Shown here piece after piece: positions 52,712 through 63,770 of a stretch of 64,000 nucleotides of DNA. The stretch is from Lucinisca nassula. Taxonomy: Eukaryota; Mollusca; Bivalvia; Lucinida; Lucinidae. The notes below the pieces were generated by a model. The model had not been told where the DNA came from. It worked only from the letters and a program-made list of their open reading frames with translations, and searched no databases. The position numbers and the translations under genes are program-made. Within the stretch, counting starts at the first letter, position 1; every line of letters begins with the position of its first letter. The stretch lies in the NCBI GenBank assembly GCA_963580285.1, contig OY757011.1, positions 165,755,406 to 165,819,405 on the forward strand, written 5' to 3'.

Positions 52712-52849
52712 ATCTGGTATTGAGATTATTGTGGTACGGATAGATGCTTGTGACTGTGTCTCGTTTTGGACCGCCAGGCTCTGCTATATTCGTAGTGATT
52801 TGAGAGATATAGAAGACAAATATCATTTTGCTTGTGTTTACTTTGTTTA

Positions 52850-52950
52850 GACTTGCGATGTAAATGCATCAGTTTTTGTTGTTTTTTTTTGTTTTTTTAG
52901 ACTTGCGATGTAAATGCATCAATTCTTTTTTTTTTTTTTTTTTTTTCATT
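52850..52950. repeat. 49-bp tandem duplication with T-rich tracts
   Basis: AGACTTGCGATGTAAATGCA occurs at about 52850 and 52899, each followed by a T-rich run. It lies in the likely 3' UTR of the lectin. Confidence 0.7.
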
Positions 52951-52952
52951 AA

Positions 52953-53118
52953 AGTTGTGAGTGAGTGTTTGAGTTTTACGTCCCACCAACAGCTAGGGTC
53001 ATACGGGGAAGGGATCTCGGTTTAAAGACTCATCCAAAAGTCTGGAGAAGCCCGGGATCGATCCTGCGACCCCTAGTTTACAAGGCGAGTAGCGTAACCA
53101 CTACACCACGGAGGCTTC
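52953..53118 (-). mobile_element. tRNA-derived SINE, family SB
   Basis: Full-length SB complement: GTGAGTGTTTGAGTTTTACG to ACTACACCACGGAGGCTTC. Confidence 0.85.
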
Positions 53119-53352
53119 CAACTAAACGTAGTGCAGTGCGTTTGAAGTGAGCAGACTATTGCTAGTAAGTGAAGACAACTAATAAAACTTGAAACTATTT
53201 TACCTATCCTCAGACGGCAAGCAACCCTATGGCCTTTTAGTTACTGCATTCTCTGAGGGCACTTAAAGGTCAATTTCTCACTTTACTATATCATATAAAT
53301 AGTTTGTTTGAGAAACGTGTACATGCTTTGTCTAAGTAAATATGATACTTAT

Positions 53353-53449
53353 TGGTTTTGGTTTTACGGCCCATTCGAGATCATATTTCACTTGAATATT
53401 TCGAGACGCTTGTTAATCAGAGGTGGGCGAAAACCAGAGTACCCGGAAT
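53353..53449 (-). mobile_element. SINE SE fragment
   Basis: Complement of the SE 3' part (TTACGGCCCATTCGAGATCA to GAAAACCAGAGTACCCGG). Confidence 0.55.
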
Positions 53450-53975
53450 AAAATGGTTACCTTGTCTTTCTATGTTTGTAGTGACTGGTGGCAACTTACT
53501 TCAGAGGCAAAACTTGGTCAATTTGGAGTGAAACAGTGTAAATTAATTACTTAAGTCTGGCTTTTATCTACTGGTAATTAATCGGGTGTTGATTAATCAC
53601 TTTTAAAACATTAAATGTCAAAGATAAAAAGAAAAAAAAAACTGGAGAATGAAGTTCGACAATTCATACTGAGACTGCCACAAACTTCGTGATACGAATA
53701 ATAAAACATTTATTGCATTCCATATTATGTTTATTATCATTAACTCTTATCTTGCTGTTCACGACAACCCCTATCTTTGCAAACAGTGTAGATCCAGATC
53801 AGATGGCTTCTGAAGAAGCCATCTGATCAGGATCTACTCCGTTTGGCATTCAGTTTATAAATTCGTAGCAATAAATTACATCAAGTAATTTGATTGAATG
53901 ATAGACAGAAATGGGTGTGGCTTAGATGAATATTCAGCAAGATAAGGGTTAATTGAAAAACGACGATGAATGATG
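53450..53975. other. unassigned, with a P2 core
   Basis: GCAAACAGTGTAGATCCAGA with GATCAGATGGCTTC / GAAGCCATCTGATC at 53778-53846 is a P2 core with a changed loop. No gene is seen. Confidence 0.5.
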
Positions 53976-53976
53976 C

Positions 53977-54257
53977 CATTACGATAACACATCCGTGTGA
54001 TATATTGCATTTTTCAAACCTCAAAAATGGTATTTTTTTTCTGATGAAAATATGTGATATTTTTCTTATTTCTGCTCCAAGACATAGGTTTTGGGTGCTT
54101 GTTAGAACCGACTCATTGAGGCGGTTCTAACGAGTACACACAACCTATGTCTTGGAGCGGAAATAAGGAAAATAACGTTTACCCCCGTAAACCACAGTTT
54201 TCTCTATATAAAGTGGAGTTTAGGGGGTCTTCATTTCACGGACTTGTTCACATGATG
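53977..54257 (-). mobile_element. foldback MITE, family P1
   Basis: Full length. The palindrome is at about 54082-54145. Confidence 0.8.
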
Positions 54258-54344
54258 CATATTAAGGGAATGCAACTCTTTTATAACTAGGGCTAGTTTT
54301 GTCACTCCTTGCGTCTACTTTCAAAGATATGCTCCTCTCTTTTC

Positions 54345-54510
54345 TTTTAAGAATGGAGAACATTATTTGCGTTAAAAGTTGATCAGATTCTTTCCTTAAA
54401 AGTCGGACAATCCTTTCCCTTAAAGGCGGGGCAAATTCTTTCCTTTAAAGGTGAAACAAATTCTTTCCTTTAAAAGTGGAAAATTTGTTTTTCCTTTATG
54501 AGTAGACCCT
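54345..54510. repeat. degenerate ~33-bp tandem repeat
   Basis: ATTCTTTCCTTAAAAG / CTTTCCTTTAAAGGTG-type units recur about five times. Confidence 0.6.
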
Positions 54511-54649
54511 ATAGATGTTCGAGGATCTTTGTATGGGTAAGTCATGGAAGTTGTTTCCCTTGTAAAATGGTGGGAAAAGAGTCAAGTACGGTTGAACTTC
54601 AATGTCTCGGACACCTTCGGAGCCATGAAAATTTGTTCAAATCAGTTTG

Positions 54650-54935
54650 TTTGTTTGTTTGTTTGAATTGAGGTTTTACGTCCCCGTTAACACTATTTAG
54701 GTCATGTTGGAGACGTTGCTTCCAGTTTTGTGGGACTTTTACCCGACACTGAGATGAAATGACATCTCATGCCCTACCGCCCATAGAAACCGCTAGGGTT
54801 TAAGGAGCGGTCCGACTCGCATCACTTTTCCTGGGCAGGCTTAGACCTAAGCGGTTTACCAGTATTCAAGTTCGGTAGGTTTCAGCTCTGCGTGAAAGCA
54901 CATTTCCCCAAGTCCCGATGGACGGGGCGATTGTT
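54650..54935 (-). mobile_element. SA retroposon
   Basis: A GTTTGTTTGTTTGTTTGAAT tail complement to CCCGATGGACGGGG. Confidence 0.75.
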
Positions 54936-55029
54936 TAGGTCAGGGGTAGTTCGAGCCACTGCGGGTTACTAACAGTAACTAGCCAGGAGGCATAACGGGA
55001 TAATATCTTCTCGGTGTTCTATAATATAA

Positions 55030-55092
55030 ATGTTTGTTCTGTATACTCATTAGAATCGCCTCATCGAGGCAATTTTAATGAGTACACACATC
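55030..55092. repeat. P1 core relic
   Basis: TGTATACTCATTAGAATCGC / CAATTTTAATGAGTACACA around CTCATCGAGG. Confidence 0.55.
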
Positions 55093-55094
55093 AT

Positions 55095-55378
55095 ACCGCC
55101 CATCGGGGCTTGGAGAAATAGATTGGGCTGCACGATGCTTCCACGCAGAGCTGATACCGACCGCACACGAGTACTGGTAACCCGCTTAGAACGTCTAAGC
55201 CTGCCAAGAGAAATTGCTGCGAGTCGGCCCGTCCATGCTTATAAACCATATTGGTTTCATTGGGCGGCAGGGATTGAGATGTGATTTCATCTCAATGTCG
55301 GGTAAAAGTCCCACAAAATTGGAAGCAACGTTTCCAAAATGACCTAGTGTTGACGGTGACGTTAAACCTCAAGTCAAA
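55095..55378 (+). mobile_element. SA retroposon
   Basis: CGCCCATCGGGGCTTGGAGA to AACCTCAAGTCAAACAAAC. ACACACATCATAC on the left and ACACACAGCATAC on the right form a 13-bp target duplication with one mismatch. Confidence 0.8.
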
Positions 55379-55630
55379 CAAACGAACACACAGCATACGT
55401 TCGTAAGAAATCATTAAATTATCCATTCTTCATTCTTGTTCTGCTTTGTAGGCGGAGTACCGAATAAAAGATTCTATTATATTTTGTTCTACACTATTCT
55501 AATCTTAGAGGCATTCCATATATAGGGACTCAAGAACGGGTTCGACTCAGATATGGTAAACGATTCATAGGTGTTCGAGCCATTGAAAGTCCACTGTATA
55601 TCCAAATCTTTACTTGTGGGATTTTACGGC

Positions 55631-55903
55631 CCCCGCCCACCGGGGCTGGAAGAAATAGATGGGCTGCATGATGCTTCCACGCAGAGCTGAAACCGACCCG
55701 CATACGAGTACTGGTTAACCGTTTAGAGGATCTAAGGCGGCGCGATCGGACCGTCCATGCATGTAAACCCTATTGGTTTCATTGGGCGGCAGGGCTTGAG
55801 ATGTCATTTCATCTCAATGTCGGGTAAAAGTCCCACAAAATTGGAAACATCTTCTCCAAAATGACCTTTAATGTGTTGACGGGGACGTTAAACCTCAAAT
55901 CAA
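55631..55903 (+). mobile_element. SA retroposon
   Basis: CCCCCGCCCACCGGGGCTGG to AACCTCAAATCAACC. TGGGATTT is present on both sides. Confidence 0.75.
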
Positions 55904-56059
55904 CCATGGGATTTCAGTTTTATACAAGGTTGCTAATCACGTCTTTATAAGAACAACTTTGCAAAGAATAGTTAATTCCCATAGAATATATTGTTATAGA
56001 AGATCAGTTGATGTTGGTGTTCAATATACAACAGCTATTCAATCCTTATACTACGTTAT

Positions 56060-56288
56060 TTAACCCTTTTTGTACCAAATGGAATCTTCCACCTTATATG
56101 CAGCAGGAGTCCATTTCAAAATTAAGGGGTGTCTGGTTGTGTTTTCATCAAAATCTATTTGGAAAATGACTGAAGTTTTAGCAAACAGTGGAGGCCCTGA
56201 TCAGACGCCGCGTTCTGCGGCGTCTGATCTGGGCCTGCACTGTTTGCCAAGGTACCCCTTTAGGGGTTTCTGGTACTCAATGGGTTGA
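56060..56288 (+). mobile_element. TTAA-flanked palindromic MITE, family P2
   Basis: TTAACCCTTTTTGTACCAAA on the left, GGTACTCAATGGGTTGA on the right (TTGA in place of TTAA), and a perfect core GATCAGACGCCGCG / GCGGCGTCTGATC. Confidence 0.8.
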
Positions 56289-56677
56289 GAACATGTAATA
56301 CACTATTTGGCACACAAACCAACATTGACAGATATTATCTGCATACACAGTTGAGGAAGACTAATATTTAACATGTTTTACAATTGTTCATAAGGCACTT
56401 TGAAGTTTAGTTTTAATGTACTGTGAATATCCTGCATGTTTTGTTGTGGAAATTGAAAGAAGGTATATATATTAATTTTCCTATCATTAACCCTTTCAAC
56501 CATGCTGACTATCTATCTTCAAATACCGTCGGGCACATTTGACCGAAACAGATACATATACAGTGCAGATCCAGATGACATGGCTTAAAATCGAGACTAA
56601 ATTTGCTTTTAAAAGCTTATTGAGAAGAGTCCAGTTATTCTTTCCTCGTGTTTTCTACACCCAATGTCTTCTTATAT

Positions 56678-56766
56678 GGGACCACCTTTGGGACTGTTCA
56701 AAAGTGGTCTTAAAGACCACTTTTGAACAGTTCCAAGGGTGGGCTTAATATAGGAATTTTACTGTA
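56678..56766. mobile_element. palindromic MITE, family P6
   Basis: GTTCAAAAGTGGTCTTAAAG and its complement GACCACTTTTGAAC form an almost perfect hairpin. The right end is AATTTTACTGTA. Confidence 0.65.
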
Positions 56767-56870
56767 TGTAATTTGCCATTTTGTTGATGTTTTTGCCTGA
56801 AACCACTGTCGGCAACAATGGGTCTGTCCAAATTCAAAGATGGATTGTAAGAAACGAAGAGATGTTATGT

Positions 56871-57172
56871 TTGTTTGATTTTAGGTTAAACGTCCCCGCC
56901 AACACTGTAAAGGTCATTTTGGAGACGTTGCTTCCAATTTTGTGGGACTTTTACCCGACATTGAGATGAAATGACATCTCAAGCCCTGCCGCCCAATGAA
57001 ACCAATAGGGTTTATAAGCATACACTCGTATAGGCCGACACTCGTACCGCTTTGTCCGGGCAGGCTTAGATCCTCTATGCGGTTTACAAGTCCTCGTGTA
57101 CGGGTCGGTTTCAGCTCTGCGTGGAAGCATCATGCAGCCCATCTATTTCTTCAAGCCCCGATTGGCGGGGGC
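56871..57172 (-). mobile_element. SA retroposon
   Basis: TTTGTTTGATTTTAGGTTAA to CCCGATTGGCGGGGGC, full length. Confidence 0.8.
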
Positions 57173-57222
57173 CGAAACGAAGGGATGTACGAGTTAAGTG
57201 AATAAAAGAAAAGGTTGAGAAA

Positions 57223-57310
57223 TACAGTAAATCGCCAATATTGAGACCACCGTTTGGAGTTCAAATATGGTCTTCAAAACCACGTTTGACATACACACAA
57301 GGAATGTAGG
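57223..57310. mobile_element. palindromic MITE P6, partial
   Basis: TACAGTAAATCGCCAATATT and GAGACCACCGTTTGGAG only. Confidence 0.5.
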
Positions 57311-57480
57311 AAAGAAAGTCACAGGAAAAAGTCACGGAAAAAGGTCCACGGTTTGGGTAGGAAAAAAAGTCACGGAAGAAAAGTCACAAAATCTGTTTTA
57401 TTCTTGTTCCTTGGTGTTATTTGAGTTACTGCTTTAAAGTACGATTAAAAAGTAATGACAATGACAAACGATGGCAGACA

Positions 57481-57601
57481 TCGAGTGAGTCTTTCAGTTT
57501 TACGTCCCACCAACAGCTAAGGTCATACGGAGACGGGACCTCGGTTTAACGACTCATCCGAAAGTCTGGAGAAGCCCGGGGTCGATCCTGCAAGGCTTCT
57601 A
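57481..57601 (-). mobile_element. tRNA-derived SINE SB, internally deleted
   Basis: The SB complement with the tRNA head cut from GGTCGATCCTGC straight to AAGGCTTC. Confidence 0.7.
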
Positions 57602-57916
57602 TGGCACACATCGAAGAATTTGTCTTAAATATTAGCTATAAACACGTCTTCGTGGAGTTTTTGTCTGTGGATGTACAATTAACATTCATCGTCTTAGAAA
57701 CTCATGTTATTACACCCCCTGTATACATGTACACAGACACTTGGGGCCTGAACTCAGGTGAGTGGTCATGGGCCGAACTGACCTCTTAAGAGTTCGATTT
57801 TTGCAAAGTTTTTCCATAGTTAAACATGACTAAGCACTAGAAAACATGTTTAAAAAGCTTAATCATGTCTAGAAAGCTTATAAATGAAAGTAGTTGTGAT
57901 GGCTATATAGCCCCTT

Positions 57917-58141
57917 TATAGAAACGACGTGGTTTCTTAACGTATTGTTAAAACTTTGATCACTTAATATGGCAAATATGCTAATCTTTTAGCTGGAAAA
58001 AAGTGAGCAGCGTTTGCAAAATGCAAAAGCTACTCAATTTTTTTCAGCAAAAGTAACAAAAGTTTAGATATTGTACTTGCTAGAAAGTTAACAATTTGGC
58101 CACCAACGAGCTTGTTAAGCTAACTATGCTTTGAGCAACTT
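57917..58141. mobile_element. palindromic MITE P4, decayed
   Basis: GAAAAAAGTGAGCAGCG / AGCTACTCAATTTTTTTCAG and GAGCTTGTTAAGCTAACTAT match 51506-51745. Confidence 0.55.
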
Positions 58142-58279
58142 TCTTTGACCTACACTCAGAGACAATCGACCCCCAGTACTCTCTGTGCTTTGATTTTCCC
58201 ATGACTTTCTTACTTGATGACACTGGATATAGAAAACATAAGAAAGATAACGGAAACTTTCGTTAAATAACCCATTTTG

Positions 58280-58443
58280 TACCGAGTCCCCCAGAACGGG
58301 TAATTGGCAAATAGTGCAGGCCCAGATCAGACGCCACGTTCTGCGGCGTCTAATCAGGGCCTACATTGTTTGCAAAAAGTTCAGCCATTTTCCAAATAAA
58401 TTTTGAAGAAAACACAACCTGACACCCCTAAATTTTGAAGTAG
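58280..58443 (-). mobile_element. P2 MITE, truncated, against a LINE relic
   Basis: The core AGATCAGACGCCACG / GCGGCGTCTAATC and the CCAAATAAATTTTGAAGAAA body match 56060-56288 in reverse. The right outer end is missing where the LINE fragment begins. Confidence 0.65.
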
Positions 58444-58718
58444 ACTCACAGGGGACTGTTCTTGGTCCGCTGCTATTCTCCCTGTACATTGATGATATTT
58501 CCACTAAGACTGTGTTTGCTATCGGGAAATCAGAGACACAGAGGACTCAATGAAACTTCAGAAGGACATAGATAGATAAGGATGTATGGCGCGAAAATAG
58601 GGCATGAGATTTCAGCCAGTTAAATGTCATATTATGCAGATAACTAGGAGAGAACAAATAAAATTGAGGCTTCATACACCTTAGAGGGAACGGTCCTCGA
58701 AAATGTGAATTCCATTAA

Positions 58719-61308
58719 GGGGATGCCAATGTACAAAAAGTGGGTGGGGTAATGGTGTGGTGTTCAAAATTTGTTTAATTGAATTTTGCAAAACTGTCAA
58801 GTTTTTTGAAAAGTTACTTGGCCTATAATTTATTTCAACTTATTCACATGTTCTATAAGAATTTTTTCAGAAATTCAGGAGTTATTGAGAAAAACATACC
58901 TCTCTTTATGTGCTTCAATCCATTTGCGTCCAAACACAATCTCCATGGTAATACAGCTAAAAATTTATTGCACAAATAGGTTCACAGGTTATTCTACTAC
59001 AATGTGTGAGAATGTCATTGCTCAAAAATATTCCACAGTAGAGTATACAGCAAATTTGTGCCCATACTGTGTATCAAAATAATACAATTTCCAGACATAT
59101 TTGTTGCTAAAAAGTAGTCTAGAAAAAAGGTATGGGGGACAATAACTGCTGCAGCTACTACAACTGAATCATTCGAAGTTTTAGTTGTCTCCCTTGTTTT
59201 CATGTCACTGTTTTGTTTGATTTGAATTTTAACGTCCCCGTCAACACTATATTGGTCATTTTGGAGAAGTTGCTTCCAATTTTGTGTGACTTTCACCCGA
59301 CATTGAGATTAAATGACACCTGAAGCCATGTCGCCCAAAGAAACCTTTATAGATAAGAGTAGGTACCTATCTGTAGCTGTTGGAGGATGTAGGAGAACCA
59401 GGTCCCATCCCTTTCAGTATCACCGTCCTAATGCTTACATGGATTGTTTTAAGAGACAATTACAACTTGGAATGGCCTTACAATCGAAGCTGTCTTTTTT
59501 GAGACAGTTGATGGGTTTCAGGCCAAAATATAATATCATAGGGTTGGGCAGGGGATAGGTATGGATTCCTTCCCCTGATGACTTCTTGTAAATAGTTTTA
59601 ATCTGCTGGTGGCAGTGTCACAAAGCTCTTTTTTGGGGATGGGGATTGAAAACTTTTTGTGCCACACCCCAAACCTGTTATCATGGTCAGAATCGACCGA
59701 AAACAGTATTGGGAGAAAAAAAACAAACAAAAGGGTTTATAAATAAGCATGGAGGGTCAGACTTGCACGGCTTTTCCTGGACAGGCTTAGATTCTCTATA
59801 AAACCGGTTTACCAGTCCTTGTGTGCTTTCGGATTCAGCTGTGCGTGGAATCATCATCCAGCCCATTTATTTTTTCAAGCCCAGATGGGCAGGGGGGCGG
59901 GGGGGGGGGGGGGAATGATTACTGTGTAGGCTTTCATCCTGCAAACCTGGTGTGCATGTAATGTACACCTGCGAGTAATGGTCAGATGTGACCGTTCGCA
60001 GTTTAAGTAGAAAGAAAGGATACACATTCAAAGGAGCCAAATTATTTTTGTCTCCCTTATCAACAAGTGTTTAAATTGAAAGGGAACAATTTTGGTCCTG
60101 TGGAGCAAATTCTTTCCTTAGAGAACTATGTATCTTTTTCAGGGCCACATATTTTAATTATAACAACATTGACAGTATGCCACAAAATAATTGCAGAGAG
60201 CACATAACTGCCGTCTTCTATTGACCACCATACATGTTTACATTTGGTCACGAGGTGTAGATTTACTATCAATAACGTAAATTAGACTAGATGTTGAAAC
60301 ACAAATAAGTGGTGTTTTTTCGACAATCGAACTCTTGAACTTATTCATTCTTACAGCAAAATCCATAATCTAAGTCTCTTTATTAATGCTTCCCTTGATT
60401 CACATGTCTACAGTGCAAAATTTGTGAAATTTGTTAACATGTTTTTTTTTTCAAAGGCTTGTCAAGGAAACCGGAAACACCTAAGGACTTCCATATCTGG
60501 TGACACGAACGCAAAAATATAGTCCCAAAATATTCAAATTTTTGAAGAATTACCATTTATTCAAGAACAATTTTAAGCAATTTAAGCACAAAAGTCATTT
60601 AGATTATGAAACAACAAAAACTTTGAGGACATATCGGAATTTTTCCGATGTTTTGTCCTAGCTCCGATTGAGGCGTAGTAATATTTATGTGATAAAGCCA
60701 TGACTTCCTCATGCTCAACAACAAATGTTTCAAATCAGCTGTTATGACTAAAAAATGACTATAAAATTGACTTGATGGATGATTAATCGTAAGTTTGTAA
60801 AATACTTAAACTTGCACAAAACGATGCAGAAAGGGTTCCTGTTTCACGGCGCATAGTTGTCATGTTACATCGTCGAGCCGATTTGGCGATCTGCGTTTCC
60901 AAATAAGTGTTGATATTTTGTTTACAAATCCCATGAATGAAAAATGGCGACCAAAGAACTTATGAAAAATATCTCGTGATAGCACAAATGTTTCTTAGAC
61001 AGGAGACAATTTTGGTTAGTAATACTCTAAGACATTGTAGTTCACCCTTCCAAGAACAGTACACTGTACATTTTAGGCCCTGAAAAATTAGGTAAATATG
61101 ACTTTGAGCGCAAATGCTGTCACCCTCATTTTTTGCATCGGCTGTGTAAACCTACAAGCAGTTTGATAATTGCTTATTAGATAATGTTATGTTTGAAGAC
61201 GTGTTACTTTCCAGTATATTCAAACTTTTTCTCCGACTCCGTGTTTTGGCTGAAAACAAAAGTCATGTTGAGGGGTACCCCACCCACTTTTTGTACTTCG
61301 GTAAACCC
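58719..61308. mobile_element. non-autonomous TTAA-flanked DNA transposon (2590 bp)
   Basis: TTAA lies on both sides (58715-58718 and 61309-61312). The terminal inverted repeats are ~33 bp: an exact 21-bp block starting GTACAAAAAGTGGGTGGGG (58731-58751 and 61276-61296) plus imperfect outer bases starting GGG. The interior has no transposase-length frame; it holds a split SA copy and AT-rich sequence. TTAA target use is the hallmark of piggyBac-type elements, but the GGG-first ends differ from the usual CCC, so the family is left open. Confidence 0.8.
59211..59893 (-). mobile_element. SA retroposon split by a ~380-bp insert
   Basis: SA parts at 59211-59346 and 59729-59893. The insert (59347-59728) ends in AAAAAAAACAAACAAAA and contains an 81-residue plus frame (59313-59558) with no recognisable domain. 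It lies wholly inside the TTAA transposon and is followed by a poly-G run. Confidence 0.6.
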
Positions 61309-61625
61309 TTAAATACCTTGCTGTGACAATCACACACGATTTGAGATGGAATACACACATTAGCAACATGTGTACAAAAGCGAATAGAACACTTGGGTCT
61401 CTGAGGCGAAATCTTTATCAGAGTCCTAAGGATGTGAAAGAGACAGCATATAAGGAACTTGTTCGCCCAATCTTGGAAAATGGTAGTTGCATCTGGGACC
61501 CAAGTGGAGAGGTCCCTAATGAAAATCAAAGCGCCAAAGGCACTCAAATGACAGATTCTATGAGAAAATCAAAACACTCTGAAAACTTACAGACAACCTT
61601 TCTAAAAGATCTTAAAATTTAGAAA

Positions 61626-61880
61626 AGTAGTTCTGCAAATTTCATTGTATGATATGTTTGCAGATGTCTATACACCGGTTGTATCGTGAAATGCCATTCG
61701 ATGTTTCATTTTGGAAAGAAACTATTTACGTTTTCAAAACCAAACATTAAAATTCAAGTTTTAACAATGCTACTGTCAATTAGTAACATTTTTGTCTGGT
61801 CGGTTGTGGATACCTCCCCTCAAAAGATACTCTATTTTTCACAAAGAGATCGGAGGAGAAAGGCTGGTCAGTCCAGCACA
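61626..61880. other. unassigned
   Basis: No recognisable feature between the LINE relic and the Tc1 relic. Confidence 0.4.
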
Positions 61881-62644
61881 TGAATTCCATTGGCTTGAAG
61901 ACATTTTTGAGTAAGAACAGCACTATAAACCTGCTGCATTAGATATCCCGGATTCTGAGCGTAAACAAATAAATGGAACCACGTGAGGTCGACACACTTG
62001 ATTGATGTAACGTCTCGCTGTTCAGTTAACGTCTCAGCCATGATCTTGAATGTTCTTAATGTCGCTAGCTACATGCAATAGCTCGACATACCATTTCGTT
62101 TATTCCATCCGATATGTCATGCTCTATTACGCACGCGTCGCCTCGGCAAACATTACACCTATATGTCGAAACATCCCGAAACGACAATCGGCGTGATTCA
62201 CGCTGAAGTGCGATGTGTCACTGAAACGCATATCACGCGGGTCGCTTAGACGCCAATATATACATGTACGTATTTCATGCACCAGCGTAAGTGTTCCGTA
62301 TTGTGTCGACGTCTTAATTTTGGTCACGACAGGGACGTCTAGCTCTCAAAAGAGCATCGCATAAGGGCGACGAACAGTGTCAGTGCTTATTAGCCGGTAG
62401 TTGAAACCCTTCGTTTATCTGCAGGTACAGTGAAGCAGATGCCGGCGGAAATCTGCTTCGCATATGCGTCTTGTCGGATGAATCGATCTTGACGTACTGA
62501 CGTCGGTCTTCCGCTACGTCGACGTTCACTAGCGCCCCCTGTTGATAGTAAGATGTCGCTCCAATAGACAAATAGATCACACACATGTGGCACCCAAAAT
62601 CAGAGTCAACGCCATCCGCTTTCCGACCAGCTTCTAACTGTCCA

Positions 62645-62814
62645 TTAGAAGCCTCCGTGGTGTAGTGGTTATGCTACTCGCCTTGTAAACCAGGGATCGC
62701 AGGATCGATCCCGGACATCTCCAGACTTTCGGATGTGTCTTTAAACCGAGGTATCGTCTTCGTATGACCTTAGCTGTTGGTGGGACGTAAAACTCAAACA
62801 CTCACTCACTCACT
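62645..62814 (+). mobile_element. tRNA-derived SINE, family SB
   Basis: AGCCTCCGTGGTGTAGTGG head, GGATCGATCCCGG B box, GTTGGTGGGACGTAAAACTC and (ACTC)n tail. Target duplication CTAACTGTCCA / CTAATTGTCCA (62634-62644 and 62815-62825); the single uninterrupted site CTAACTGTCCAGG is visible in copy 1 near 10578. Confidence 0.9.
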
Positions 62815-62986
62815 CTAATTGTCCAGGGTTTAATGAAAAATGTTGCATTACGTTCACACTTGATGCTTTTTGAGAACAAAATACAATTTCTTCTTTTCTA
62901 GTCACGACCTTACATCACACATCAAAAGTTTGATCCTGAACATGTGGTTTCTATCAGTGCTGGTGTGAAGGTGGTACACAGGATCG

Positions 62987-63288
62987 TTTGCCCCCGCCCA
63001 TTGGGGCTTAAAGCAATAGATGGGCTGCATGATGTTTCCAAGCAGAGCTGAAACCGACCCGCACACGAGTACTGGTAATTTGCTTAGAGGATCTTAGCCT
63101 GCCCAGGCAAGAGGTGCGAGTCGGACCGTCCATGCATATAAACCCTATTGGTTTCATTGGGCGGCAGGGCTTGAGAAGTCATTTCATCTTAGTGTCGGGT
63201 AAAAGTCCCACAAAATTGGAAGCAACGTCTCCAAAATGACCTATACAGTGTTGACGGAGACGTTAAACCTCAAATCAAACAAAACAAA
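62987..63288 (+). mobile_element. SA retroposon (reference copy)
   Basis: A complete SA flanked by an exact 11-bp duplication ACACAGGATCG (62976-62986 and 63289-63299). The empty site in copy 1 (near 11060) lacks it. This is the best evidence that SA moves by retroposition with a CAAA tail. Confidence 0.9.
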
Positions 63289-63499
63289 ACACAGGATCGT
63301 GGCCGACTGGTAACCATACGTCACGGTTGATTGATTTAACCTTTTAGCTTAAGGGCATGGCGCCTAAGCGGGTTGTAATCATGCAATCGTTTGGTTTTAA
63401 AATCAAAGCACCGAAAGTGTTGGTGGGATGTAGGTTGGGGTAAAAGTCCTGGGCTGAGATTAAACTGTTTAATTGAACTCTGAAATTCCAAACAAATAG

Positions 63500-63770
63500 T
63501 GAAGATTTTGATAAGAAGCGCGTTCGACAGCGTCCGAACTTGGTCTACACTGTTTGCCAAGCTCACCCTATGATTCCAGGATGACCCTCTTCAGTCTTAC
63601 CAAACAATCAACCCAAACATAGCCGGGTCGTTTGTTAGTCTTGGGTACATGTAAGTGTTATCTGTAAAATCTGCACTTGAATAAAATGTTCGATCTGACA
63701 AACAATGTAGACTGAGATTAAACGCCACAGAACACGGTGCTGATCTTGTTCTACATTTTTTGCATCAGCT
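63500..63770. repeat. two P2 core fragments
   Basis: GACAGCGTCCGAAC with GGTCTACACTGTTTGCC (63518-63560), and ACAAACAATGTAGACTGAGA ... CTGATCTTGTTCTACATTTT (63699-63760). The rest of the window end is unassigned. Confidence 0.5.

Larger units (their letters stand above)
58446..61625 (+). pseudogene. LINE reverse-transcriptase relic, split by a TTAA transposon
   Basis: The left part (58446-58718) reads SQGTVLGPLLFSLYIDDIS, a non-LTR retrotransposon RT with the active-site box, then decayed text including KCHIMQITRREQ. The right part (61309-61625) continues YLAVTITHDLRWNTHI, LGSLRRNLYQSP and LVRPILENGSCIWDP, the conserved end of LINE RT domains. Removing 58719-61308 with one TTAA makes the frame continuous (NSIK then YLAVTI). 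Upstream RT, endonuclease and 3' UTR are absent, and stops are present. Confidence 0.8.
61881..63357 (-). pseudogene. decayed Tc1-like transposon (copy 2)
   Basis: Paralogue of 9823-11128. The minus strand shows the GRPTSVRQDRFI linker (~62480-62520) and the same 5' flank. It carries two later insertions that copy 1 lacks: SINE SB (62645-62814) and SA (62987-63288). Copy 1 carries its own SA at a different place. Confidence 0.65.

Noticed and set aside
58779..59558. Transposase inside the TTAA transposon
   Set aside because: Frames there are at most ~93 residues, lack any DDD/DDE-type motif, and overlap SA fragments.
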